Shown piece by piece: positions 34,691 to 48,100 of a stretch of 64,000 nucleotides of DNA (positions are counted from its first letter, which is position 1; every line of letters begins with the position of its first letter). The position numbers and the translations under genes are program-made. The stretch lies in assembly GCF_965638725.1 (NCBI RefSeq), contig NC_134955.1:73104069-73168068 (forward strand), read 5' to 3'. This stretch comes from Aptenodytes patagonicus (lineage: Eukaryota; Chordata; Aves; Sphenisciformes; Spheniscidae). Under the pieces are notes generated by a model that worked only from the letters and a program-made list of their open reading frames with translations, was not told where the DNA came from and did not search any database.

Positions 34691-35600
34691 TGTCCATTGT
34701 TGCCAACTATCCACTAAATTATTCAAAGGAATAATTTTCAGACTATGACTGTTTCTGTGCTGTGTATTAATCATTTACTATTCATTATTTCTGAACTGTG
34801 ACTGACCACCTAAATTGAGTGCACTATTTCTGTTCTTCAATTAGGTAATTGAAATGCTCTTTAAATCAGAGTAATTAGCAGTATGACTTTTCAGCTGAAT
34901 TATTATTTACTGTAAATTAATGGAAAATTCTGGGACTTGTGAGCTATTATGCCCATTATTTGGCAGTGATCTGAATTCTGTCAGATAAAGAGTGGTATGA
35001 ATTTGTGAATCATCTTGAACAAACCTGACAGCTTCTATTTGTAAAAATATTAACAATTCTGGTTTTTGGTAATTCAGCCAACTCTAACATTTCAGAATAT
35101 TTCAAACGCAATTTGTAACCAACAAGGCATATTAGTTACAGAAGCCACGAGTTTAGTGTCAGCATACTAATGTCGTTTCCTCAAGATGGTGGAAATAACT
35201 AATTTTCATGCTTTCTGAGTTCTGCTTTAGTCAGTACACCAGTAAGACAATAGCTGATCAAATGAACTGATATGTATGCTGTATGTGCTCTTTTGAATGT
35301 CTCCGTGAATTTGTTTTGATAGTTTTTGCTCCTATTTTGTGTTCACATTGTGAATATTTTCCAGCAAATGATTTAACCATCCTTAGACTATTAAGCTTCT
35401 TTACTGAGAAAGAGATCATTTAAATTCACAGTTATAAATATTCACAGTGCAAATGAGACTACATACCTTCAGCTAAAAAAGAATGTAATGTAAGGCCCAC
35501 AGTGAATAGCTACAAAAATGGAGCTTTTTGTTCCTAAATTGTATGCAGGTCCTGATTTGGTATAGATTATAAAAAAATATTTCACTTTAAGCATATACGT
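34690..35600. other. AT-rich repeat-free block, possible conserved non-coding element
   Basis: About 900 bases here are AT-rich, nearly CpG-free, free of recognised repeats and long ORFs, and dense in homeodomain-type TAATT/ATTA cores. One example is CAATTAGGTAATTGAAATG near 34838. This texture is common in deeply conserved non-coding elements of gene deserts. Conservation itself cannot be judged from one sequence. Confidence 0.25.
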
Positions 35601-36834
35601 ATTGCTGTTGGGCCTCGGTGGAATGAGTCATGTATTTAAAGTAAGCACCGAGCCAAGTCCCAGTCCCCAGTCCCTCTGTCCTGCAAACGCTCCCTGCAAG
35701 CTGCTTCACATTGCCGTCTTCGAATGCATTTGCTGCCTCTCGCATACTCAGACTAAAGACTTATTTAGTAAATTGTCTTATTTCTGTGTTTGTGCTGGCA
35801 ATGGCAGTGCACCAGTCCTGCAGAGAGCAACAGGCTTGCCAGACCTCAGGTCTCTCTTTGAACCCGACGGCAGCCGGGGGAGCGGAGGCAAGACGGGCGA
35901 CAGATGCAGCTGGGTCCCAGGTAAGCCGAGCCAGGGCAGCCTTGGCTTTGCTGCAGTGTTCTCTGCTGTGACCACGGGCTCTTGGAAATCATGACTTGTT
36001 CCCTGAATTGTTTCAATACTATGTTGAAACAAAGAATACGATTCAAAGATTTTATTATTGGTGGTGGTGTTACTATTACTACGATTAATTATCTATTTAT
36101 GGAAATTATAGGGCCGCCTAAAAAGTTTGTTTTATTTGTGTTATGCAATAACCCAACCTCCCTCTGTCTCACTTGATCTCTCATTTTTAGCTGCATAGCA
36201 TGATAAGAAAACATTGTAGAGATTGGCTATTCCTATTTTACATTCAGAACATGAGGCTTTACAAGAGGAAATGTCTTGATGTATCTGCTATTTTATTTTT
36301 AATGAAAACATTTCTCGCATGAAAAAAAGAGGTCACTGCACATCTCTTAGAGTACAAATTATTGCATATGCACAGAGGATGGAAAAACACTAAGGATTGA
36401 GTTGGAGCACTAAATTCCCCACTCAATAGCACCTTTATAACATGCAAATAAGGCAAAACCAAGCACCATATTGTGGGGTTTGGAGCACACAAAAATATCA
36501 TCCCTGGAGCAATACCACTCCCCTGAGACTGTGTTATCGAAAAGCACAAGAAAAGAAGTTTTCTTCTTGAAAAAGCTTTGTAGAGGAGTGAAAAAATAAG
36601 CCATGGACAAAGGACTGAAGGCGCTGATATACCAAATATCTTCCTCATAAGGGCCTGAGTGCAATGACTGAAAAAAAGATGTATCTCCAGAGCAGGGAAA
36701 GAATTGTTTCTGCTTGCTCGGGAGTCCCTCAGGAGGTCATTTGCTCCTGCACTGAAATACTGCCTTTCCTTGCTGCTGCTTGGTTGAACCTCTCCCCTTT
36801 CTAAAAGAATGAAAGAACAAAACATGGTGTGTGG

Positions 36835-36854
36835 TTTTTTTTTTTTTTTTTTTT
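36835..36854. repeat. Poly(T)20 tract
   Basis: This is an uninterrupted run of 20 T. On the minus strand it could be a retrocopy tail, but no gene body is recognised next to it. Confidence 0.9.
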
Positions 36855-37253
36855 AAATTATTTGTTCAGATTTCTTTATAACTGAAGGAAAAAAACAGCT
36901 TTATGTGCAGGGAAAATGTAATACAATTTGCATGTATTAATTCCGAGTTTCTCCTAGCATTTTGGTTCACAGGAGCATGCACCATGGGGCGAATGTGCTG
37001 AATGTGTTAACAAGGGTATCCAGGCACTGAGAATAAAACGTCTGCAGAGCACGACCTTTTCTTGTTATGGTGGATTAGTATTTTCCATGTGCCTGTTGGT
37101 GTCACTCTGCATCGAATAAAGCTCTGGGTATTGCTTTAACAGCTGCCTCCATTACTGCCCATTCCTCACTGCAAAAGTAATGAGGTTTTATTGCTCCCGC
37201 ACCAACGACTGCAGGAAGAAGTCTGGGGGCAGCGCTGCCTTTTACAGAGCTCC

Positions 37254-37299
37254 CATGTCCCCTCCTAAGCATCATGTCCCCTCCTAAGCATCATGTCCC
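37254..37299. repeat. 19-bp tandem repeat, 2.4 copies
   Basis: The unit CATGTCCCCTCCTAAGCAT occurs at 37254-37272 and 37273-37291 without mismatch, followed by CATGTCCC of a third unit. Confidence 0.95.
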
Positions 37300-40200
37300 A
37301 TAGGCTTTGCTTAAGCAGAGCCAAGCAGGAGGTGGTGCAGCCTGGGTGTGGGATGGCAGCGGGGTCTCAAGGATCAGCCCTGGGCTTGGGGCTGAGCCCA
37401 GGAGGCTGGCGGGGAGCGGGACTGAGAGCCATGTGAGGAGGAGGGACGCTATCTCAGGAGCTACGACCAAGGAGACGTGACAGGCAATGGGCCACATCCC
37501 GTCCTGCATGGACAGCGGTGGGGGATGTACTGTCCCTGTGCCACTGCCCCCTGCTCTTCCCTCTCCCACTCTGAAGACTGCGGCTGAGCACGCGTGGGAC
37601 ATCCAGCACCCTGCCTCTAACTCTGTAAATGTGGCATTTTGCATAACAGGAGTATAAGAAGCACTGTATTAAACTAATTTTTTTTTTTTTATTTAGGTTC
37701 CTGGCATGACAGACGGATGGGTAGAAAGAATTCTGGCAAGGTCCATAAATCTCCTTCCTGAGCTATTAATCAACCCCAAATTGCACATCTAATGCTGTTC
37801 CTAGGCAAAGGTGGAGGACAGGAGATACTCTCAGCTTGCGTTTGCTGCAGGGGTCACATTCCCTACGACCAGTCAGGAGCTCCCGCACCCACCTGCAACT
37901 CACAGCAGCGAAGCGATGAGCCAAGCTGAGCAGGAACAAGGGCTGGACAGAAGGAGAGGGGTCTCGCCTGGCAGTCAATGGGACACAGGGGATCTGTCCG
38001 AGGTCCAGGTCCCAGCTCTGGGCTCGTGCCCTGCACTCCCAGCCCTACTTCTGGGGCTGTCGCGCTCCTTCATTGATCACTGGCAGCAGACGTGATGGAG
38101 CTCACTACTGATGGGCGTTACTCATGTGTTAAATGAAAGGTTGTCCTTGTGTTTTTTCGTGGAGATGAGAATCAGGATGGCAGTTTCAAGGTGCAGCTTC
38201 ATTGCTAAGATGCAGTGGACTCTCTTTGCTCCTGCTGGTATACTCAGCCCGTCCTCAGGAATGGAAATCAACAGATTCGGTTTTCTGAGCTGGTAGCGCT
38301 AAAACTCAGCACTTTCTGTCTCAAGGTTGTCTGTGACTCGTCAGTAGAGATGGAGTGTCTTTCATGCTGAAGTGCCTTTTATAGTGTGTTAAGTGTCTCA
38401 GAAAAAGTATAACAACCCTGTTCATGCCTGACTATGACTGCCACATTTCTTTGAAATTGCTAGAATATTTTCATTAAATATATTTGAATTTTTCAGATAA
38501 TTTGGGGGGGAAACAAACATATTGCAGCTTCCTATTGTGAAGATCTTTTATTAAACCTTCTGCCTGTGTTCTTACAAACATGCTGTCCTTGGACAGGGTT
38601 TCTCGATGAAGTTTGCATCTAGCGCATCGGCATGTGATTTGGGATGATCAGTCACTTTCGCTTTGGGTGCTCTTGTCTTTTCAAAAAGTGGCCAAAGGCA
38701 CAGCTGCTGTTGGCCTAATCAGGCCAGACACTTTGAACTTGGCTTGCTGGGTGAGGAGCCAGGAAAGAGCAAAGCTTGTGGTGTTGCTAAACAGATGGGC
38801 TGTTCTGCACCAGCCTGAGTTCACTCAGGGCATGTGGCATTGCTCCAAACCCTGGTCCCAATGCGGAGTAGATAACTTTAACATTAAAAAAATATAAATC
38901 TTGGACATCAAATACTTCACAAACAAATCACAAATCAAATTTTACTTCATATTGTTCCCTTCAGTGTAAAAATTGTCCTGCATACTAGCTGCTGCAACAC
39001 ATCAACAGAAAATACTGTTCAGCTGCAGCAATTAACACTTTGGGCACAGCAAGATTTGGAATTCAGATGTTTGAAAGCATCAAGTAACAGTATCGTGTTA
39101 AATATATCCCGTGCCATATGCATGCAGAACATGCATGTGAGGGGCATGTGAGGCAATGTATAATTTTAAAGTACTGTGTCATCCTATCAGACTCTTTTTT
39201 CTTTGCCAGAATAAATCTACATTAAAAGATAAAAAACAAAGCCTTGTGCCCTGTAAAAAGCAAAATCTGATTTCACTTTTTTGGGTGAAGTATTTTTCAT
39301 TTTACATTTCCTATCTCAGACTATATAAGTACTTTATGTGGCTTGCCCCTGCTGCTGTCCTGTACTCGGGATGAGACTGAAGAGGTGCGTGCCGTCCTGG
39401 CTTAGCTGCTTTTTGTCAGTAACGCTGTTAGTCTTGTCATGTTTTTCTCTGGGTCATCCATGCACTAAAAATACCCCTTCAATTGAGCTAAATTTCCTGA
39501 AGTATCTCCTGTGTATACATAGAACATCAGATGCTACTGTATGGAAATTCCCACAAAGTACTTGAATTTAAGGCAGCCTTTGTCTAGTGTCTAACCTGAG
39601 TATTTGGTGCCCTGAGCAGCCTGCAGAGATGCTGAGAGTGAAGCTGGTTGGTAGGTGGTGCTTTTGTGATAAGTCTCTGCTCAGGTTTCAACATCGGTGC
39701 GTATCCAGCCTTTTCCTTCTCTGTTGTCACCGCCAAGCCAGCCCTTTCCTCCAGGGTTTCACTGGAATCCGATTTTGTAATTGGCTCTGAAGAGCTGTTT
39801 CTCCTTTTCAGGTCCTACCATTAGTGGAAGCTGCCTTGTTGTAGGACCCCTCATCTGTTGGTACTTCAGCCTTTTATCTCCTGTCTCTGGGTTGCCCACA
39901 CAGGAATAGCTCCCGAGATCCCTGATTCCCTGTTTCTGCGGACTGGAGAGCATTTCCTTCATGTGAAACATGAGAAAAATCGAGGCAGGATTTTTTTAAT
40001 ATTTGAAAGTTACCTACTTCAATTTAACAAGTTACCACTACAGACCTATATCTCTGCCTTTTAACTTGATATATGCCTTAAGAAAGTCAGCAGCTCTGTG
40101 CAGTAGAGACCACTGATTCCCCTGTAGCCCAGCAAACATCTGCTGATTCCTTCTGCCAAGCCCTGCTCTCTGTGATCTGCTTGTGGGCTCAACGTCCATT

Positions 40201-41724
40201 GGCAACGTTTCCGACCTACATTGCTCCACACAAAAAGCTAGACCTGGTTCATTTTTTTCCCAGGCATTTTGTAATAACTTTATTCAAGATTTCTTATGGA
40301 CTTAGTATACTGGTAGCATAAGGGAAACTAAAAAAATACCTTTATTACCAGGTGTTTTCACACATGCATGCATCTTCCAGCTCCACCCACCACTGAAAAA
40401 GGCAGAGAGAGCAAGGTGCACTGTTTCAGAAGTGCTTGTGTGTAAGAAATCATACCCTGACTAATCCCCTGGTGCCTCTGTTCTTTTCCATCAGCCATTT
40501 CACAGAGACATATGCCAGCACACAACCAAGACCAGCCACTCCAGGTCATGACAGAGCACAGTATTTGAAAAGCCATGCCTATTTAATGCAGCTTCGTAGA
40601 AGTAATCTTAAAATGGTGACATTAAAATTTTTGAATATATTAAACAGGTGTTTGCAATTGCTGTTCCTATGTTGTCACGAAAAATTAAACCGCTTTAAGT
40701 CCCTACAGCTCATTATGTATGCCAGGATGTGAACGTGTTTTACGTTTGGCAAATATTTAGGCGGATGTTTTTCTGCGGATGGCCTTAGTGAGTGGCATTG
40801 CCTAAGGCCTGGGACCCCCTCCTCATTGCAGAAAAACACATTACAGCTCACCATGGAGCGGCCCCCGTTTCCGTGCCCTGACGCAGACTGGGAGAAGGTG
40901 CTGCTGGAGTGAACAGGGTGCATCGCCCTAGGAGAAGCAAAGGCAGGGTCGTGGGCTCCTCGCCTGCCCTGGTGAGCAGCAGAGCTGTGTTGGACCCTGG
41001 CAGTAGACGGGAATGGCAAGACCCTGCAGCGACCTGTAGGCTTATTCTGTGGAGTTTTGCACTGTGAAAAGACTAAAATTTTAATGCCAATGCGCTTTTA
41101 TGCAGAGGACAAGGTCTGCGGCTAGAGTTAATTATCATCACAGCTCTGTGTAAAACTTTCACTGAAATTTGTAAATGTAGCAAAACTCCATAAATTTAAT
41201 ACCTGATTTTGCCTTGATGACCATATTTGTATGTGGATTTTATTTTTCATTTAAATATCAGTTAAATGAAACAAGTCACATCTGTTTTCACACATCAGTG
41301 TTTCTTTTTATTCTCACTTGGCTAGACCCTGTTTTTAGAAGTGCAGCTTGGACCCCTTCTGAGACTGAAAATAACACCCCAAACTAATGTACATGTCATC
41401 CCATGTCAGCCTGTGTGTTGTGTTTGGGAGCTATGACTTAAAGAGATAAGCTTGTTTTAAGGACTGAGAAATATAGCTTGTATAAAGTCTGACAAAATGA
41501 TTATATCATTAAATTCAGTCTAGTCCCTTCATCACTGATTTTACTTAGATTGTAAAAATTTTTGAGGAAAGACATCTCTTCAGTTTATGTGTGTAGTCAT
41601 AAACTTCATGGTATCATAATCCCAAACCTGGGCTGACATATTCAGCTGATACCATGATCCAATTCATAAATAAAAAATACTTAATGCCTCGTGCTACCTT
41701 GGACCTTTCCTCTCTGACTTCTGA

Positions 41725-42180
41725 AACCACAGAAAAATAAGGGTGGAAGGAAACCCAAGGGATGACCTGTCTCCTCTGCTGTCCCAAAACGTGCTCAGCT
41801 GTACCCACATTGTCCCGATTGATAGACACCTGCTGAAACTTGGCCTCAAATCCTTCCAGCAACGGGGACCTTAGGACCTCTGTCCACATCACCAGAAGGG
41901 TTTTACAATGTGTAACTTAAATCTGCCTTGTGGTAATGGAACATCTCATTTTCCTCTACGATGACACCCAGCATTACAAATTCCTTTTCTCTTTGCATCA
42001 GGCTTTTATTTATTTACAGACAGTTATTACTTTCCCTTCAGTCTTTTCTTTTGGTTGAATAATTGTAATTCTTTCCATCCTTCCTCATTGACACTAACTT
42101 TTAGAGCTCTGATGACTACTGTTGCTCCTCCTGGCTCTTTGCAGCCTCATGTCCTGCTGGAAGCCCGATGCCTAAAACAG
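41725..42180 (-). mobile_element. Ancient CR1-like LINE relic (3' part)
   Basis: On the plus strand the order of landmarks follows the reverse complement of a CR1-type 3' region. 'tcaaatccttccagcaacggggacc' matches the usual 'ctccagggatggggac' position. It is followed by a 'cttaaatctgccttg' segment, a 'tttatttatttacagaca' stretch, 'cccttcagtcttttctttt' and 'actgttgctcctcctggct'. Frames are destroyed. It is far more diverged than the element at 49208. The ends are approximate. Confidence 0.5.
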
Positions 42181-45100
42181 CAGCAGAGACCTTACCCATA
42201 GCCATGAGAGACCATCCCTACTGCGGAAGAAGGTCCTCCTCATCCGCCCCTTGAAATATAACTTTAGCCTATTATTGTGGCTGACAATTTCTTCACTGCC
42301 AACCCCTGCCACTGGAGGAAAACACTGCTAAAACCAAAGCATGTATTAGATCTTTTTCTATTCAGTAACCTAGGTGGTGATTGGTTGGACATATTTCCCA
42401 GCTTTGCACTTTATTTTATATTTGTTTACACTAGTCTCCATTGGCATCTATTGGCTATAGCCACCATCTATAGACATAACCCAGTCCCTTTTCCACTCAG
42501 ATTGTTTTTTCATTATCTTTGTCTTTTTACATTCTACTAATGATAAGAAATTGTGAGATGAAATCATCTATGTACAATGTGACTTGTTTTGAAAAAAATG
42601 AAGTAAGAAAGCTGAAAAAATACAATGCCCCTCTTTCTACTATGCTAAATAAAGTCACCGTGATCTCTTAAAGAAGCCCTTTGAGCACAGATGCTGGTAG
42701 TACAAGAGTATCACCAGGTTTGGAGGCAGCCTTGTGCAGACAGTGGAGCATCCTTCCTGTGAAATACTCACATTGCATTATACCAGAAAACAGGTTACTT
42801 GAAGTGTATGAGAGACCGGACCCGGGGCTTACTGACCTAGCCTCTGCCTTCCATTTTACTGTGATGACCACCCTTCAGCTGCACCTCTGGATCCAGACAG
42901 AAAGTCCCAGAAATTAAGTACACTTATTTTTTTCAATTATGGTTCATGTTGTTGGCTTGATGGATACAAAATAATAAGATCTTGATACTAAAGAAGAATA
43001 TTTATAATTCCTTTTGGTTAATCGAAAAGGTTATTTTCATTAAAATAGAGCACTTTAAAATGTCTGTCCCATAGGGACGTTTACGCATTAGCTTTCTCCC
43101 CTGGGAGACGTGTTTGCTGCCAGGAGTTTCTTCCCCCTCAGTCTTACACTAACTTGGGTGTATTTTTATACATTTTCTAAGACAGTATGCTAATGTGCTC
43201 TTTCCTCACTGGAACCCAGCTAAAGCATGACTTTCTTCACCCATTAGCTATTAGATAAAGCACACAAGACCCTCTCCCAGCCAGTCAGTATAAAGAGCCA
43301 ATGTTTTTTACTAGTGACTGTGTAGGTTTGTTAGGTATATATGTGCAGTACTTACAGAGCTAAGCTAAAATAAGTTAGGTAGCAGTCACCTGGCTGTTAC
43401 GCAATCGCCGTCACAGCTAAAATAAGCTAAAGTCAGCTCAGGACAAGACAAGCCCAGACAAATCCTACCACCTGGCACTGTCAGGTCAGTACAAAGCCAA
43501 AGGCATTTTCTTAGCAATGGCAAAAATTATATTTACTGGGCTTTACTTGCCTCTGTGCAAGTGAAAGGCAGCTTTTACTGCCTATCTCTCTACCCTGCCA
43601 TTTGAAGCTGTTGCTGCTGATCTATCACAGCCTAATTCCGGCAGAGAAGTCTTTATGTGAGTGAGGAAATTCCAGTTCTGTGGACACTCTCCTGATTGCA
43701 AACTCTTTCCTTCCCGCCCGCCTCCAGAGGAGCTATGGGAGGCGATGCCCTTAGGCAGCACCGGGTGAGGTTCTTGCCTTGGCCAGGGAATTGCAATGGC
43801 TTAGTGAGCAACAGCAACGGCCAGAGAGGGTAACTAGGAGTGGGTTTGGAAGGACTATGTGAAGTTTATCTTCAAGAAACTGGTATTCTGCAAAGATACA
43901 AAATGAGATCTAGATGTTTATTTTAAAGGAGTGGATGAAGAAAAGGGCCGCTGAATTCCTGACGTGCCAGACTTGCAGAGAAACTTTCTGCCTGAGCTGC
44001 ATTTCAGGATGAGGCCGCTTACTAGGTTGGGCTGTTGGTAACCAGAGTGATGGAGAAGCAGAATAAATGTGAACACATCACTTCCCTGCCCACGTGCTCA
44101 CCTCTTGTTTCTATTAGCATAAAGAGAAAGACTAAAGTGTTGTTCTGAATAAAGCTGATATTGTGGATTTAGACTACATAGATCATTGATACTGTAAATT
44201 AGTGACAAACTATCAAAATTAGGAAGCAAAGATATGTTAATGGCTGGCAAATAATACTGAGAAGTGGAATTGCAAAGCAATATAAACAAATTATAGTCTT
44301 CAGATACGAAAAAGAACTACAATGGGATAAAAGTCTTACCAGATGGTGAAGTCTAGCATCACTTACTGGAGTTATTCAAAATAAGGAATGTTTCATGAGC
44401 ATAAAGATAGTGGATAAGAATTTTAGCTGATGCTAGATGAGGATTTTTATGACAAGGCATTATGGAAGAAGCAGAAGTTTTAGTGAAAATATAAATGTAA
44501 ACTGGAACTGATTTAATTTGGGGGGAAAAAGAAAGCCAATTCAGGTTTCAGCCCAAATTGAACTAAAACCCTAAAACATAAAAACAATTTCTATGTACTG
44601 GACTTTTCTGGGCAGACAAACCTGTTTCAGAGCGTCAAAATGAGGACCATACAATCCAGTCCTCTGGTATTGAAGGCCTTCGCATTGTATCATTGCTGTC
44701 TTTAGCTGATCAGTCCGTCTCAAAAACTAGACTTTTCCCCACCATGACAAGAAGTTCTTCACATCTCCCTGCCATTGCCTTGAAAACCTGCTTCCAGCCC
44801 AGATTTCCTCATGGAAACATGGAGCACACCAGGGGTAAACCATGGTGGAGCTGTTGTACAGTGAACAATTGCCAGACAGGTAATTTTTAGAACAAAATAA
44901 TTTGGATTCAAAGGCTTGCCGTGTTTTGGCTGAACTTAGCTTCCCACAGTAATTCCCAAACACGTCTACTTGGGATATTCAATGCAGTAAGGAAATGAGA
45001 AATATTTAAAAACATAGTTGTTTTAGCCTTCAAATTAAGTGCCTTCAGTGGATCATAACAATACAAAGAAAAGGCAAAGATGTAAATCGCAATATAAACA

Positions 45101-48100
45101 GTATCAACATTTTTTTCTGAGTTTCCACATCTAACAATAGAACTACTGGCAAAAAATCAAGCATCTTATATTTTCACTTTAAGAAACAAAACAGTGAAAA
45201 TGTTCCTCTGCCTTGTGCTCATGATCCCGTGGCCCAGGAGACACCGATGACGGTAACAGATCAGGAAGGGAGGAAATATTTCCATGGCAAGTGCTGGGAA
45301 GGAATAGTCAGCTAAAAGCTGAAAATGAAATGGCACAATAAAAAAGTTTCAGAGAAGAAAACAAGTACGAGGATCAATTCACTGCCCCACACACCACTTG
45401 CTATGGTCCGAGAGACATTTCAAGGTGATGATGACTCTGCGTAGGTGTGTGCTGTGGGGTTTGGTATGCAGAGCACCCTGCTGCTCGGTCAGCGCTTCCA
45501 GAGGCGCCCGCGCTGCTCAGTGCACAGAAAATGGGATGAGCGATGGGGCAGCTACGCTGCAGCAGCCTTTACAGGTCGGTGGGGGTGCTTCTGGTACCAC
45601 TACAACAAAGACTGACGTGAACATCTTTGTGTTCGAGCTTCCTATGAAAGAAGCCTTACTTAAGTTACAGGTGTTTATTTACAAGAGATTTAATTATATT
45701 CTACATTTTATTTCTTCCATGGCATACCACTTCTGTATAACCTCTTTAAAGTTTGATACATGCTACATTTTGACAGCTAATATATTGGCCTTGCCCAGAG
45801 AGCTGTTCCTGAATGAATATTGGTATTACGTATTCAAGCTCAGGAGCCAACAAATACCAAAGTTAATGTCACACGAGCTCCTCGAATCTGCCTGGTTGCA
45901 TACACGTCTGGTGATGATGCCATCCTCTGTAAAATGCCACACCGGCCTGAAAAATTCTTTACAGATTCACGTACACAGGCAGAATATCGGCATGGCACGA
46001 TGTGCCGTGCTTTGCATAGCTAGGTGTGCAACCAGCTGCCTTTATTACCTACAGATTTATAGTACAGAGTCTGTCATGGAGAAATGACAGAGTGGAAAGG
46101 ATTTTCATTTGTACCCAGCACTGACCTGATTCTCCCACAAAAGTCAGCTTAAAACCTGCTTTGTTCTGGTGGAAGCACAGTTAGGGCAGTAACACCTCTC
46201 TGGCCAACTCGTTAAGTCTAAAACAGATGCAAAAGAAGAAAAAAAGCCCTGTGCAATGGAAGTGCTGTGTTACAAGCCACAGCATCATCCTACTTCAGTC
46301 ATGAGCACTGAACATCATGAGTCCTTCCACCATACGGAGCATCTGGATAATGGGTCTTGTTAAAAGTACGGCTCCTTTCTGGAGGAAAAAGGAGCTAGCG
46401 CCATGTCAAGGTCCATTTGCATTGCAGAACTCTCTTGTAAAGGGAGTCATTTTCATGAGCTCCCATCTCGGCGTATTCTGCTCAGTCAGGGAATTACTAT
46501 AGTTATACTCAGAATGTCTTTGTAACACACAGAGAACTGCAATGAGACAGGACTGCAGAGAAGAAAGAAAAGAAAGACGTACAAGAGGAATTGTAAAATG
46601 ATTTCTACAATTTACAACCTGCAGAAACAATAAGGGACCCTGTTCTGCCACCGCTTATGTAATATATGTCCTGTGTATTCTCATAAACTATGTGGTTGCA
46701 GTACTTTGCATAGCCTTTTTGTATAATTAAGATGGAAATGAATTTTGCTGTTCCAGCACCAGCGAGCTTCCCCAGGAGCGCAGAAGAAGGCAGGAGGGTA
46801 GGACGTGATGGGGATGTGCTGGGGGCTGGGGGCCAGCTCGGTGAAATGACTTGCAGCACAGGACACCTCCTGAAAGCAAAGGGGGAGGCACAGACAAGAC
46901 TGTGCCTGCGCTAACCTTGCTCCACCTAATCCATATCCATGTGCTCACACCTCCCATGGCCCCTTCGGAGCCATGCAGGCTTTCACAAGAAGTGCCAATG
47001 GCATGGAAGGGGACCCTTAATGGACTGTGGATGAATGTTTTTCTCCATGACTGGTCACGGCTCCTGTATGATGATGTCCTTCCCCAGGAAGCCATAGACT
47101 CACCCTGTCTATGGCGCTGGGGTGGCTCTCAATCCCCTCCCCACTTCTGTCCTGTAGCCACTGCAGCTTTAATTGCCATGAGAAGGAGCTACTTTCACTG
47201 CAGCTCAGGATGATGATCACCTTGGCCAGTGGCAGGTATCTTTTCGGTGCTATGACCATTGGATGTGGATGGTGAGCCTTCACGTCCATTTGGCCTGTGG
47301 AGTGAAGCATGCAGCCCTGCTTGACATTGGTGACACTCGAAGACAGGATTTGGCATTCATGAGAAATTGATTCTTGTTTTGAAAATGTTGGATCAAATCA
47401 AACCAAGCATCATTTACATGGCAGCATAAGAATGACCATATCAGCTCAGAACAAGAGTACATCTCCACCTGTATTCTCTCTTAAAGGGTAGCCAAACGCA
47501 AATGTCTGGAAAAGAGCAATAATAGAGCAAGCATATTTGACTGCATAGAGTTGTTTCCCAAAATATGCTGTGAACCAGAAGTTCAAATATAATGCCCTGG
47601 AAATGCTGGTGTATGAAGTTTGCTACATGACACATGCTCCAGTTTACCTGAGCTGGAGACATCAGGCCATCCGGACTCTAAAACAAGAGAGGGATACCCT
47701 GTCTCACTGAAACTACAGTCTTTTGAGATTGTCTAAAGAGTTTAATTTCTGCTATACCACAGGAAAAACTATTCATAAAGGACTTTTTCCATGTATTTCT
47801 AGCCCTCTGGACTCCTGGTTCCTTGCCAGACAACCTAAGTCCACCAGCATAGTGCTGCTGTTCTGGAACTGTGGATCTTGAAAACGCTATTGACCCCAAT
47901 ACTCTGTCAAGAAGCTGCAAAAAATATGTCCTGCCTTTTTTTTTTTCTTTCCCCCTGATAAAGGTGATGATTTGGGGTTTTTCTGCAAAACTCTGGGCAG
48001 CTCCAGCCATCGTGTCCATCCTGTCTATCAGCGTACCTGAGCTGTGAGCATGCAGAAGCAGGAGCTCTACCCGTGCAAGCCTTGGATGCTGCCTCTGACA

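Larger units (their letters stand above)
35601..41724. other. Unique sequence, no gene recognised
   Basis: It contains a T20 run (36835-36854), a T-rich run near 37679, a 19-bp tandem duplication at 37254 and GC-richer segments near 35640-35960, 37200-37560 and 37800-38090. The longest frame is 188 codons on the minus strand (36259-36825) without recognisable family. No mobile element is identified. Confidence 0.45.
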
